Assembly: GCF_029227915.1 (NCBI RefSeq)
Contig: NC_079880.1
Location: 26,469,501-26,533,500, forward strand
DNA from: Hydractinia symbiolongicarpus
Taxonomy: Eukaryota; Cnidaria; Hydrozoa; Anthoathecata; Hydractiniidae
Length of the DNA: 64,000 nucleotides
Direction: 5' to 3'
Shown: piece by piece, positions 30,001 to 44,125 of the stretch
Layout: each line of letters begins with the position of its first letter
How positions within the stretch are numbered: the first letter of the stretch is position 1
The notes under the pieces: generated by a model
The model's database searches: none
What the model was told of the DNA's origin: nothing
What the model saw: the letters and a program-made list of their open reading frames with translations, nothing else
Program-made: the position numbers and the translations under genes

Positions 30001-32625
30001 TTCTAGCGGTATCAATCCGTTTGAGTTACAAAATTTGCGTCACATATTCGTACCAACATGTATTTTGTGATATTTTTCCGATGTTTCTAGTTTGCATCGC
30101 TTTTAAAAGTGAAACGATTGACTGTGGGACTTAATTGAACTGATTTTGGACTTTGAACTTATAAATGTGATAAATGAGACAATTGGACTCCAAGAAATAA
30201 CATTCTTCTTAATTTGACCTGATTGCTGGAACTCAGCGATTACACTGTGCGCTGTGGTAGCGCATCATTAAAAAAATTAAATAAATTAGTCATTTTTAAC
30301 TGTGGGACCAATCCTAGCCAATAGCGCGCGCTGAAGAAATAGAGACATTTTCAAAAAGTGCATTTCATTGTCTTTCTAACGGTATCAATCCGTTTGAGTT
30401 ACCACAATTGCGTCACATATTCGTACCAACATGTAATTAGCGATATTTTTCTGATATTACTAGGTTGCATTGCTTTTAACAGTGAAACGATTGAGCGTGG
30501 GATTTAATTGGAATGACTTTAGACTTTGACCTTACAAATGTGATAAATGAGAAATTTGGACTCCAAAAACTAGCATTCTTCTTAATTTCACATTATTGCT
30601 GGAACTCAGCGATTACACTGGGCGTTGTGGTAGCGCTTCAAATAAAAATTTAGATAAATAAGTCATTTTTACTGTGGGACCAATCCTAGCCGTTAGTGAG
30701 CGCTGAAGAAATAGAGACATTTTCAAAAACTACATTTCATTGTCTTTCTAGCCTTATCAATCCGTTTGAGATACAACAATTGCGTCACATATTCGTACCA
30801 ACATGTATTTCGTGGTATTTTTTCGATGTTACTAGGTTGCATCGCTTTTAAAACTGAAACCATTGACTGTGGGACTTAATTGAACTGATTTTGGACTTTG
30901 AACTTATAAATGCGATAAATGAGACAATTGGACTCCAAGAAATAACATTCTTCCTAAATTGACATGATTTTAGAAATGAACAATTACACTGGGCGTTGTG
31001 GTAGCGCTTCATATAAAAATTTAGATAAATAAGTCATTTTTACTATGGGACCAATCCTAGCCGTTAGTGCGCGCTGAAGAAATAGAGACATTTTCGAAAA
31101 CTACATTTCATTGTCTTTCTAACGGTATCAATCCGTTTGAGTTACAACAATTGCGTCACATATTCGTACCAACATGTAATTAGCGATATTTTGCTGATAT
31201 TACTAGGTTGCATTGCTTTTAACAGTGAAACGATTGAGCGTGGGACTTAATTGAAATGACTTTAGACTTTGACCTTATAAATGTGATAAATGAGAAAATT
31301 GGACTCCAAAAACTAACATTCTTCTTAATTTCACATTATTGCTGGAACTCAGCGATTACACTGGGCGTTGTGGTAGCGCTTCAAATAAAAATTTAGATAA
31401 ATAAGTCATTTTTACTGTGGGACCAATCCTAGCCGTTAGTGCGCGCTGAAGAAATAGAGACATTTTCAAAAACTACATTTCATTGTCTTTCTAGCCTTAT
31501 CAATCCGTTTGAGTTACAACAATTGCGTCACATATTCGTACCAACAGGTATTTCGTGGTATTTTTTCGATGGTACTAGGTTGCATCGCTTTTAAAACTGA
31601 AACCATTGACTGTGGGACTTAATTGAACTGATTTTGGACTTTGAACTTGTAAATGCGATAAATGAGACAATTGGACTCCAAGAAATAACATTCTTCTTAA
31701 ATTGACATGATTTTAGAAATGAACAATTACACTGGGCGTTGTGGTAGCGCTTCATATAAAAATTTAGATAAATAAGTCATTCTTACTATGGGACCAATCC
31801 TAGCCGTTAGTGCGCGCTGAAGAAATAGAGACATTTTCGAAAACTACATTTCATTGTCTTTTTAACGGTATCAATCCGTTTGAGTTACAACAATTGCGTC
31901 ACATATTCGTACCAACATGTAATAAGCGATATTTTGCTGATATTACTAGGTTGCATTAATTTTAACATTGAAACGATTGAGCGTGGGACTTAATTGAAAT
32001 GACTTTAGACTTTGACCTTATAAATGTAATAAATGAGAAATTTGGACTCCAAAAACTAACATTCTTCTTAATTCCACATTATTGCTGGAACTCAGCGATT
32101 ACACTGGGCGTTGTGGTAGCGCTTCAAATAAAAATTTAGATAAATAAGTCATTTTTACTGTGGGACCAATCCTAGCCGTTAGTGCGCGCTGAAGAAATAG
32201 AGACATTTTCAAAAACTACATTTCATTGTCTTTCTAGCCTTATCAATCCGTTTGAGTTACAACAATTGCGACACATATTCGTACCAACATGTATTTCGTG
32301 GTATTTTTCTGATACTACTAGGTTGCATCGCTTTAAACAGTGAAACGATTGAGCGTGGGACTTAATTGAAATGACTTTAGACTTTGACCTTATAAATGTG
32401 ATAAATGAGAAAATTGGACTCCAAAAAATAACATTCTTCTTAACTTCACATTATTGATGGAACTCAGCGATTACACTGGGCGTTGTGGTAGCGCTTCATA
32501 TAAAAATTTTGATAAATAAGTCATTTTTACTGTGGGACCAATCCTAGCCGTTAGTGCGCGCTGAAGAAATAGAGACATTTTCAAAAACTACATTTCATTG
32601 TCTTTCTAGCGGTATCAATCCGTTT
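25960..32625 (+). repeat. Higher-order repeat: two copies of about 3,333 bp (9-mer)
   Basis: The second copy starts near 29,293. Markers CATGATTCCTTG (26157, 29489) and ACCAACAGGTATTTCG (about 28,211 and 31,544) repeat at 3,332 to 3,333. It partly overlaps the 5-mer block, so successive duplications of different lengths are layered. Confidence 0.88.
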
Positions 32626-34980
32626 GAGTTACAACAATTGCGTCACATATTCGTACCAACATGTAATTAGCGATATTTTTCTGATATTACTAGGTTGCAT
32701 TGCTTTTAACAGTGAAACGATTGAGCGTGGGACTTAATTGAAATGACTTTAGACTTTGACCTAATAAATGTGATAAATGAGAATATTGGACTCCAAAAAC
32801 TAACATTCTTCTTAATTTCACATTATTGCTGGAACTCAGCGATTACACTGGGCGTTGTGGTAGCGCTTCAAATAAAAATTTAGATAAATAAGTCATTTCT
32901 ACTGTGGGACCAATCCTAGCCGTTAGTGCGCGCTGAAGAAATAGAGACATTTTCGAGAACTACATTTCATTGTCTTTCTAGCCTTATCAATCCGTTTGAG
33001 TTACAACAATTGCGTCACATATTCGTACCAACATGTATTTCGTGGTATTTTTCTGATACTACTAGGTTGCATCGCTTTAAACAGTGAAACGATTGAGCGT
33101 GGAACTTAATTGAAATGACTTTAGACTTTGACCTTATAAATGCGATAAATGAGACAATTGGACTCCAAGAAATAACATTCTTCCTAAATTGACATGATTT
33201 TAGAAATGCACAATTACACTGGGCGTTGTGGTAGCGCTTCATATAAAAATTTAGATAAATAAGTCATTTTTACTATGGGACCAATCCTAGCCGTTAGTGC
33301 GCGCTGAAGAAATAGAGACATTTTCGAAAACTACATTTCATTGTCTTTCTAACGGTATCAATCCGTTTGAGTTACAACAATTGCGTCACATATTCGTACC
33401 AACATGTAATTAGCGATATTTTGCTGATATTACTAGGTTGCATTGCTTTTAACAGTGAAACGATTGAGCGTGGGACTTAATTGAAATGACTTTAGACTTT
33501 GACCTTATAAATGTGATAAATGAGAAAATTGGACTCCAAAAACTAACATTCTTCTTAATTTCACATTATTGCTGGAACTCAGCGATTACACTGGGCGTTG
33601 TGGTAGCGCTTCAAATAAAAATTTAGATAAATAAGTCATTTTTACTGTGGGACCAATCCTAGCCGTTAGTGCGCGCTGAAGAAATAGAGACATTTTCAAA
33701 AACTACATTTCATTGTCTTTCTAGCCTTATCAATCCGTTTGAGTTACAACAATTGCGTCACATATTCGTACCAACAGGTATTTCGTGGTATTTTTTCGAT
33801 GGTACTAGGTTGCATCGCTTTTAAAACTGAAACCATTGACTGTGGGACTTAATTGAACTGATTTTGGACTTTGAACTTGTAAATGCGATAAATGAGACAA
33901 TTGGACTCCAAGAAATAACATTCTTCTTAAATTGACATGATTTTAGAAATGAACAATTACACTGGGCGTTGTGGTAGCGCTTCATATAAAAATTTAGATA
34001 AATAAGTCATTCTTACTATGGGACCAATCCTAGCCGTTAGTGCGCGCTGAAGAAATAGAGACATTTTCGAAAACTACATTTCATTGTCTTTTTAACGGTA
34101 TCAATCCGTTTGAGTTACAACAATTGCGTCACATATTCGTACCAACATGTAATAAGCGATATTTTGCTGATATTACTAGGTTGCATTAATTTTAACATTG
34201 AAACGATTGAGCGTGGGACTTAATTGAAATGACTTTAGACTTTGACCTTATAAATGTAATAAATGAGAAATTTGGACTCCAAAAACTAACATTCTTCTTA
34301 ATTCCACATTATTGCTGGAACTCAGCGATTACACTGGGCGTTGTGGTAGCGCTTCAAATAAAAATTTAGATAAATAAGTCATTTTTACTGTGGGACCAAT
34401 CCTAGCCGTTAGTGCGCGCTGAAGAAATAGAGACATTTTCGAAAACTACATTTCATTGTCTTTCTAGCCTTATCAATCCGTTTGAGTTACAACAATTGCG
34501 ACACATATTCGTACCAACATGTATTTCGTGGTATTTTTCTGATACTACTAGGTTGCATCGCTTTAAACAGTGAAACGATTGAGCGTGGGACTTAATTGAA
34601 ATGACTTTAGACTTTGACCTTATAAATGTGATAAATGAGAAAATTGGACTCCAAAAAATAACATTCTTCTTAACTTCACATTATTGATGGAACTCAGCGA
34701 TTACACTGGGCGTTGTGGTAGCGCTTCATATAAAAATTTTGATAAATAAGTCATTTTTACTGTGGGACCAATCCTAGCCGTTAGTGCGCGCTGAAGAAAT
34801 AGAGACATTTTCAAAAACTACATTTCATTGTCTTTCTAGCGGTATCAATCCGTTTGAGTTACAACAATTGCGTCACATATTCGTACCAACATGTAATTAG
34901 CGATATTTTTCTGATATTACTAGGTTGCATTGCTTTTAACAGTGAAACGATTGAGCGTGGGACTTAATTGAAATGACTTT
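30930..34980 (+). repeat. Partial re-duplication, offset about 2,227 bp (6-mer)
   Basis: The stretch from about 33,150 to 34,980 repeats 30,930 to 32,750: TTCCTAAATTGACATG and ACCAACAGGTATTTCG both recur 2,227 bp apart. It is a third, shorter round of amplification at the end of the 9-mer block. Confidence 0.8.
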
Positions 34981-36299
34981 AGACTTTGACCTTATAAATG
35001 CGATAAATGAGACAATTGGACTCCAAGAAATAACATTCTTCTTAAATTGACATGATTTTAGGAATGAACAATTACACTGGGCGTTGTGGTAGCGCTTCAT
35101 ATAAAAATTTAGATAAATAAGTCATTCTTACTATGGGACCAATCCTAGGCGTTAGTGCGCGCTGAAGAAATAGAGACCTTTTCGAAAACTACATTTCGTT
35201 GTCTTTCTAACGGTATCAATCCGTTTGAGTTACAACAATTGCGTCACATATTCGTACCAGCATGTAATAAGCGATATTTTGCTGATATTACTAGGTTGCA
35301 TTGCTTTTAACAGTGAAACGATTGAGCGTGGGACTTAATTGAAATGACTTTAGACTTTGACCTTATAAATGTGATAAATGAGAAATTTGGACTCCAAAAA
35401 CTAACATTCTTCTTAATTTCACATTATTGCTGGAACTCAGCGATTACACTGGGCGTTGTGGTAGCGCTTCAAATAAAAATGTAGATAAATAAGTCATTTC
35501 TACTGTGGGACCAATCCTAGCCGTTAGTGCGCGCTGAAGAAATAGAGACATTTTCGAAAACTACATTTCATTGTCTTTCTAGCCTTATCAATCCGTTTGA
35601 GTTACAACAATTGCGTCACATATTCGTACCAACATGTATTTCGTGGTATTTTTCTGATACTACTAGGTTGCATCGCTTTAAACAGTGAAACGATTGAGCG
35701 TGGGACTTAATTGAAATGACTTTAGACTTTGACCTTATAAATGTGATAAATGAGAAAATCGGACTCCAAAAAATAATATTCTTCTTAATTTCACATTATT
35801 GCTGGAACTCAGCGATTACACTGGGCGATATGATAGAGCTTCATAAAAAAATTTAGATAAGTAAGTCATTTTTCACTGTGGGACAAATCCTAGCCGTTAG
35901 CGCGCGGTGAAGAAATAGAGACAGTTTCGAAAACTACATTTCATTGTCTTTCTAGCGGTATCAATCCGTTTGAGTTGCAACGGCTGCGCCACATATTCGT
36001 ACCAAAATGTAATTAGCGATATTTTTCTGATATTACTAGGTTGCATCGCTCTTCACAGTGAAACGATAGAGCGTGGGACTTAATTGAAATGACTTTAGAC
36101 TTTGACATTATAAATGTGATAAATGAGACAATTGGACTGCAAGAAAAAACATTCTTCTTAATTTCACATTATTGCTAAAACTCAGCGATTACACTGGGCG
36201 CTGTGGTAGCGCTTTATATAAAAATTTAGATAAATAAGTCATATTTACTGTGGGACCAATTCTTGACGTTAGTGAGCGCTGAAGAAATAGAGACATTTT

Positions 36300-39200
36300 C
36301 AAAAACTACATTTTATTGTCTTTCTAGCCTTATCAATCCGTTTAAGTTACAACAATTGCGTCACATATTCGTACCAACATGTATTTCGTGGTATTTTTTC
36401 GATGTTACTAGGTTGCATCGCTTTTAAAACTGAAACCATTGACTGTGGGACTTAATTGAACTGATTTTGGACTTTGAACTTATAAATGCGATAAATGAGA
36501 CAATTGGACTCCAAGAAATAACATTCTTCTTAAATTGACATGATTTTAGAAATGAACAATTACACTGGGCGTTGTGGTAGCGCTTCATATAAAAATTTAG
36601 ATAAATAAGTCATTCTTACTATGGGACCAATCCTAGCCGTTAGTGCGCGCTGAAGAAATAGAGACCTTTTCGAAAACTACATTTCGTTGTCTTTCTAACG
36701 GTATCAATCCGTTTGAGTTACAACAATTGCGTCACATATTCGTACCAGCATGTAATAAGCGATATTTTGCTGATATTACCAGGTTGCATTGCTTTTAACA
36801 GTGAAACGATTGAGCGTGGGACTTATTTGAAATGACTTTAGACTTTGACCTTATAAATGTGATAAATGAGAAATTTGGACTCCAAAAACTAACATTCTTC
36901 TTAATTTCACATTATTGCTGGAACTCAGCGATTACACTGGGCGTTGTGGTAGTGCTTCAAATAAAAATTTAGATAAATAAGTCATCTTTACTGTAGGACC
37001 AATCCTAGCCGTTAGTGCGCGCTGAAGAAATAGAGACATTTTCGAAAACTACATTTCATTGTCTTTCTAGCCTTATCAATCCGTTTGAGTTACAACAATT
37101 GCGTCACATATTCGTACCAACATGTATTTCGTGGTATTTTTCTGATACTACTAGGTTGCATCGCTTTAAACAGTGAAACGATTGAGCGTGGGACTTAATT
37201 GAAATGACTTTAGACTTTGACCTTATAAATGTGATAAATGAGAAAATTGGACTCCAAAAAATAACATTCCTCTTAATTTCACATTATTGCTGGAACTCAG
37301 CGATTACACTGGGCGTTGTGGTAGCGCTTCATATAAAAATTTTGATAAATAAGTCATTTTTACTGTGGGACCAATCCTAGCCGTTAGTGGGCGCTGAAGA
37401 AATAGAGACATTTACAAAAACTACATTTCATTGTCTTTCTAGCGGTATCAATCCGTTTGAGTTACAACAATTGCGTCACATATTCGTACCAACATGTATT
37501 TCGTGATATTTTTACGATGTTAATAGGTTGCATCGCTTTTAAAAGTGAAACGATTGACTGTGGGACTTATTTGAACTGATTTTGTACTTTGAACTTATAA
37601 GTGTGATAAATGAGACAATTGTCCTGCAAGAAATAACATTCTTCTTAAATTGACATGATTATGGAAATAAACGATTACACTGGGCGATATGATAGAGCTT
37701 CATAAAAAAATTTAGATAAGTAAGTCATTTTTCACTGTGGGACAAATCCTAGCCGTTAGCGCGCGGTGAAGAAATAGAGACAGTTTCAAAAACTACATTT
37801 CATTGAGTCTCTAACGGTATTCGTCCCTTTAAAGTACAACGGTTGCGTCACATATTCGTACCAACATGTATTTAGCGATATTTTTCTGATATTACTAGGT
37901 TGCATTGCTTTTAACAGTGAAACGATTGAGCGTGGGAATTAATTGAAATGACTTTAGACTTTGACCTTTTAAATGTGATAAATGAGAAATTTGGACTCCA
38001 AAAACTAACATTCTTCTTCATTTCACATTATTGCTGGAACTCAGCGATTACACTGGGCGTTGTGGTAGCGCTTCAAATAAAAATTTAGATAAATAAGTCA
38101 TTTTTACTGTGGGACCAATCCTAGCCGTTAGTGCGCGCTGAAGAAATAGAGACATTTTCGAAAACTACATTTCATTGTCTTTCTAGCCTTATCAATCCGT
38201 TTGAGTTACAACAATTGCGTCACATATTCGTACCAACATGTATTTCGTGGTATTTTTCTGATACTACTAGGTTGCATCGCTTTAAACAGTGAAACGATTG
38301 AGCGTGGGACTTAATTGAAATGACTTTAGACTTTGACCTTATAATTGTGATAAATGAGAAAATCGGACTCCAAAAAATAACATTCTTCTTAATTTCACAT
38401 TATTGCTGGAACTCAGCGATTACACTGGGCGATATGATAGAGCTTCATAAAAAAATTTAGATAAGTAAGTCATTTTTTGCTGTGGGACAAATCCTGGCCG
38501 TTAGCGCGCACTGAAGATATAGAGACATTTTCAAAAACTACATTTCATTGTCTTTCTAGCGGTATCAATCCGTTTGAGTTACAACAATTGCGTCACATAT
38601 TCGTACCAACATGCATTTAGCCATATGTTTCTAACATTACTAGGTTGCATCACTTTTACCAATGAAACAATTGATTGTGGGATTTAATTGAACTGATTTT
38701 AGACTTTGACCTTATGAATGTGACAAATGAGACAATTGGACTCCAAGAAGTAACATTCTTTTTAATTTGACATGATTACTGGAACTCAGCATTTACACTG
38801 GGCGATATAGTAGAGCTTCATAAAAAAATTTAGATAAGTAAGTCATTCTTTGCTGTGGGACAAATCCTGGCCGTTAGCGCGCACTGAAGATATAGAGACA
38901 TTTTCAAAAACTACATTTTATTGTCTTTCCAGCCTTATCAATCCGTTTAAGTTACAACAATTGCGTCACATATTCGTACCAACATGTATTTCGTGGTATT
39001 TTTTCGATGTTACTAGGTTGCATCGCTTTTAAAACTGAAACCATTGACTGTGGGACTTAATTGAACTGATTTTGGACTTTGAACTTATAAATGCGATAAA
39101 TGAGACAATTGGACTCCAAGAAATAACATTCTTCTTAAATTGACATGATTTTAGAAATGAACAATTACACTGGGCGTTGTGGTAGCGCTTCATATAAAAA

Positions 39201-42200
39201 TTTAGATAAATAAGTCATTCTTACTATGGGACCAATCCTAGCCGTTAGTGCGCGCTGAAGAAATAGAGACCTTTTCGAAAACTACATTTCGTTGTCTTTC
39301 TAACGGTATCAATCCGTTTGAGTTACAACAATTGCGTCACATATTCGTACCAGCATGTAATAAGCGATATTTTGCTGATATTACCAGGTTGCATTGCTTT
39401 TAACAGTGAAACGATTGAGCGTGGGACTTATTTGAAATGACTTTAGACTTTGACCTTATAAATGTGATAAATGAGAAATTTGGACTCCAAAAACTAACAT
39501 TCTTCTTAATTTCACATTATTGCTGGAACTCAGCGATTACACTGGGCGTTGTGGTAGCGCTTCAAATAAAAATTTAGATAAATAAGTCATCTTTACTGTA
39601 GGACCAATCCTAGCCGTTAGTGCGCGCTGAAGAAATAGAGACATTTTCGAAAACTACATTTCATTGTCTTTCTAGCCTTATCAATCCGTTTGAGTTACAA
39701 CAATTGCGTCACATATTCGTACCAACATGTATTTCGTGGTATTTTTCTGATACTACTAGGTTGCATCGCTTTAAACAGTGAAACGATTGAGCGTGGGACT
39801 TAATTGAAATGACTTTAGACTTTGACCTTATAAATGTGATAAATGAGAAAATTGGACTCCAAAAAATAAAATTCCTCTTAATTTCACATTATTGCTGGAA
39901 CTCAGCGATTACACTGGGCGTTGTGGTAGCGCTTCATATAAAAATTTTGATAAATAAGTCATTTTTACTGTGGGACCAATCCTAGCCGTTAGTGGGCGCT
40001 GAAGAAATAGAGACATTTTCAAAAACTACATTTCATTGTCTTTCTAGCGGTATCAATCCGTTTGAGTTACAACAATTGCGTCACATATTCGTACCAACAT
40101 GTATTTCGTGATATTTTTACGATGTTAATAGGTTGCATCGCTTTTAAAAGTGAAACGATTGACTGTGGGACTTATTTGAACTGATTTTGTACTTTGAACT
40201 TATAAGTGTGATAAATGAGACAATTGTCCTCCAAGAAATAACATTCTTCTTAAATTGACATGATTATGGAAATAAACGATTACACTGGGCGATATGATAG
40301 AGCTTCATAAAAAAATTTAGATAAGTAAGTCATTTTTCACTGTGGGACAAATCCTAGCCGTTAGCGCGCGGTGAAGAAATAGAGACAGTTTCAAAAACTA
40401 CATTTCATTGAGTCTCTAACGGTATTCGTCCCTTTAAAGTACAACGGTTGCGTCACATATTCGTACCAACATGTATTTAGCGATATTTTTCTGATATTAC
40501 TAGGTTGCATTGCTTTTAACAGTGAAACGATTGAGCGTGGGAATTAATTGAAATGACTTTAGACTTTGACCTTATAAATGTGATAAATGAGAAATTTGGA
40601 CTCCAAAAACTAACATTCTTCTTCATTTCACATTATTGCTGGAACTCAGCGATTACACTGGGCGTTGTGGTAGCGCTTCAAATAAAAATTTAGATAAATA
40701 AGTCATTTTTACTGTGGGACCAATCCTAGCCGTTAGTGCGCGCTGAAGAAATAGAGACATTTTCGAAAACTACATTTCATTGTCTTTCTAGCCTTATCAA
40801 TCCGTTTGAGTTACAACAATTGCGTCACATATTCGTACCAACATGTATTTCGTGGTATTTTTCTGATACTACTAGGTTGCATCGCTTTAAACAGTGAAAC
40901 GATTGAGCGTGGGACTTAATTGAAATGACTTTAGACTTTGACCTTATAATTGTGATAAATGAGAAAATCGGACTCCAAAAAATAACATTCTTCTTAATTT
41001 CACATTATTGCTGGAACTCAGCGATTACACTGGGCGATATGATAGAGCTTCATAAAAAAATTTAGATAAGTAAGTCATTTTTTGCTGTGGGACAAATCCT
41101 GGCCGTTAGCGCGCACTGAAGATATAGAGACATTTTCAAAAACTACATTTCATTGTCTTTCTAGCGGTATCAATCCGTTTGAGTTACAACAATTGCGTCA
41201 CATATTCGTACCAACATGCATTTAGCCATATGTTTCTAACATTACTAGGTTGCATCACTTTTACCAATGAAACAATTGATTGTGGGATTTAATTGAACTG
41301 ATTTTAGACTTTGACCTTATGAATGTGACAAATGAGACAATTGGACTCCAAGAAGTAACATTCTTTTTAATTTGACATGATTACTGGAACTCAGCATTTA
41401 CACTGGGCGATATAGTAGAGCTTCATAAAAAAATTTAGATAAGTAAGTCATTTTTTGCTGTGGGACAAATCCTGGCCGTTAGCGCGCACTGAAGATATAG
41501 AGACATTTTCAAAAACTACATTTTATTGTCTTTCTAGCCTTATCAATCCGTTTAAGTTACAACAATTGCGTCACATATTCGTACCAACATGTATTTCGTG
41601 GTATTTTTTCGATGTTACTAGGTTGCATCGCTTTTAAAACTGAAACCATTGACTGTGGGACTTAATTGAACTGATTTTGGACTTTGAACTTATAAATGCG
41701 ATAAATGAGACAATTGGACTCCAAGAAATAACATTCTTCTTAAATTGACATGATTTTAGAAATGAACAATTACACTGGGCGTTGTGGTAGCGCTTCATAT
41801 AAAAATTTAGATAAATAAGTCATTCTTACTATGGGACCAATCCTAGCCGTTAGTGCGCGCTGAAGAAATAGAGACCTTTTCGAAAACTACATTTCGTTGT
41901 CTTTCTAACGGTATCAATCCGTTTGAGTTACAACAATTGCGTCACATATTCGTACCAGCATGTAATAAGCGATATTTTGCTGATATTACCAGGTTGCATT
42001 GCTTTTAACAGTGAAACGATTGAGCGTGGGACTTATTTGAAATGACTTTAGACTTTGACCTTATAAATGTGATAAATGAGAAATTTGGACTCCAAAAACT
42101 AACATTCTTCTTAATTTCACATTATTGCTGGAACTCAGCGATTACACTGGGCGTTGTGGTAGCGCTTCAAATAAAAATTTAGATAAATAAGTCATCTTTA

Positions 42201-44125
42201 CTGTAGGACCAATCCTAGCCGTTAGTGCGCGCTGAAGAAATAGAGACATTTTCGAAAACTACATTTCATTGTCTTTCTAGCCTTATCAATCCGTTTGAGT
42301 TACAACAATTGCGTCACATATTCGTACCAACATGTATTTCGTGGTATTTTTCTGATACTACTAGGTTGCATCGCTTTAAACAGTGAAACGATTGAGCGTG
42401 GGACTTAATTGAAATGACTTTAGACTTTGACCTTATAAATGTGATAAATGAGAAAATTGGACTCCAAAAAATAACATTCCTCTTAATTTCACATTATTGC
42501 TGGAACTCAGCGATTACACTGGGCGTTGTGGTAGCGCTTCATATAAAAATTTTGATAAATAAGTCATTTTTACTGTGGGACCAATCCTAGCCGTTAGTGG
42601 GCGCTGAAGAAATAGAGACATTTTCAAAAACTACATTTCATTGTCTTTCTAGCGGTATCAATCCGTTTGAGTTACAACAATTGCGTCACATATTCGTACC
42701 AACATGTATTTCGTGATATTTTTACGATGTTAATAGGTTGCATCGCTTTTAAAAGTGAAACGATTGACTGTGGGACTTATTTGAACTGATTTTGTACTTT
42801 GAACTTATAAGTGTGATAAATGAGACAATTGTCCTCCAAGAAATAACATTCTTCTTAAATTGACATGATTATGGAAATAAACGATTACACTGGGCGATAT
42901 GATAGAGCTTCATAAAAAAATTTAGATAAGTAAGTCATTTTTCACTGTGGGACAAATCCTAGCCGTTAGCGCGCGGTGAAGAAATAGAGACAGTTTCAAA
43001 AACTACATTTCATTGAGTCTCTAACGGTATTCGTCCCTTTAAAGTACAACGGTTGCGTCACATATTCGTACCAACATGTATTTAGCGATATTTTTCTGAT
43101 ATTACTAGGTTGCATTGCTTTTAACAGTGAAACGATTGAGCGTGGGAATTAATTGAAATGACTTTAGACTTTGACCTTATAAATGTGATAAATGAGAAAT
43201 TTGGACTCCAAAAACTAACATTCTTCTTCATTTCACATTATTGCTGGAACTCAGCGATTACACTGGGCGTTGTGGTAGCGCTTCAAATAAAAATTTAGAT
43301 AAATAAGTCATTTTTACTGTGGGACCAATCCTAGCCGTTAGTGCGCGCTGAAGAAATAGAGACATTTTCGAAAACTACATTTCATTGTCTTTCTAGCCTT
43401 ATCAATCCGTTTGAGTTACAACAATTGCGTCACATATTCGTACCAACATGTATTTCGTGGTATTTTTCTGATACTACTAGGTTGCATCGCTTTAAACAGT
43501 GAAACGATTGAGCGTGGGACTTAATTGAAATGACTTTAGACTTTGACCTTATAATTGTGATAAATGAGAAAATCGGACTCCAAAAAATAACATTCTTCTT
43601 AATTTCACATTATTGCTGGAACTCAGCGATTACACTGGGCGATATGATAGAGCTTCATAAAAAAATTTAGATAAGTAAGTCATTTTTTGCTGTGGGACAA
43701 ATCCTGGCCGTTAGCGCGCACTGAAGATATAGAGACATTTTCAAAAACTACATTTCATTGTCTTTCTAGCGGTATCAATCCGTTTGAGTTACAACAATTG
43801 CATCACATATTCGTACCAACATGCATTTAGCCATATGTTTCTAACATTACTAGGTTGCATCACTTTTACCAATGAAACAATTGATTGTGGGATTTAATTG
43901 AACTGATTTTAGACTTTGACCTTATGAATGTGACAAATGAGACAATTGGACTCCAAGAAGTAACATTCTTTTTAATTTGACATGATTACTGGAACTCAGC
44001 ATTTACACTGGGCGATATAGTAGAGCTTCATAAAAAAATTTAGATAAGTAAGTCATTTTTTGCTGTGGGACAAATCCTGGCCGTTAGCGCGCACTGAAGA
44101 TATAGAGACATTTTCAAAAACTACA
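36300..44125 (+). repeat. Higher-order repeat: three copies of 2,605 bp (7-mer)
   Basis: TTTTATTGTC followed by AGCCTTATC falls at 36311, 38916 and 41521, exactly 2,605 apart. The variant TGGCCGTTAGCGCGCACTG recurs in register. Differences between copies are isolated point changes, so this is among the youngest expansions in the window. Confidence 0.93.
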
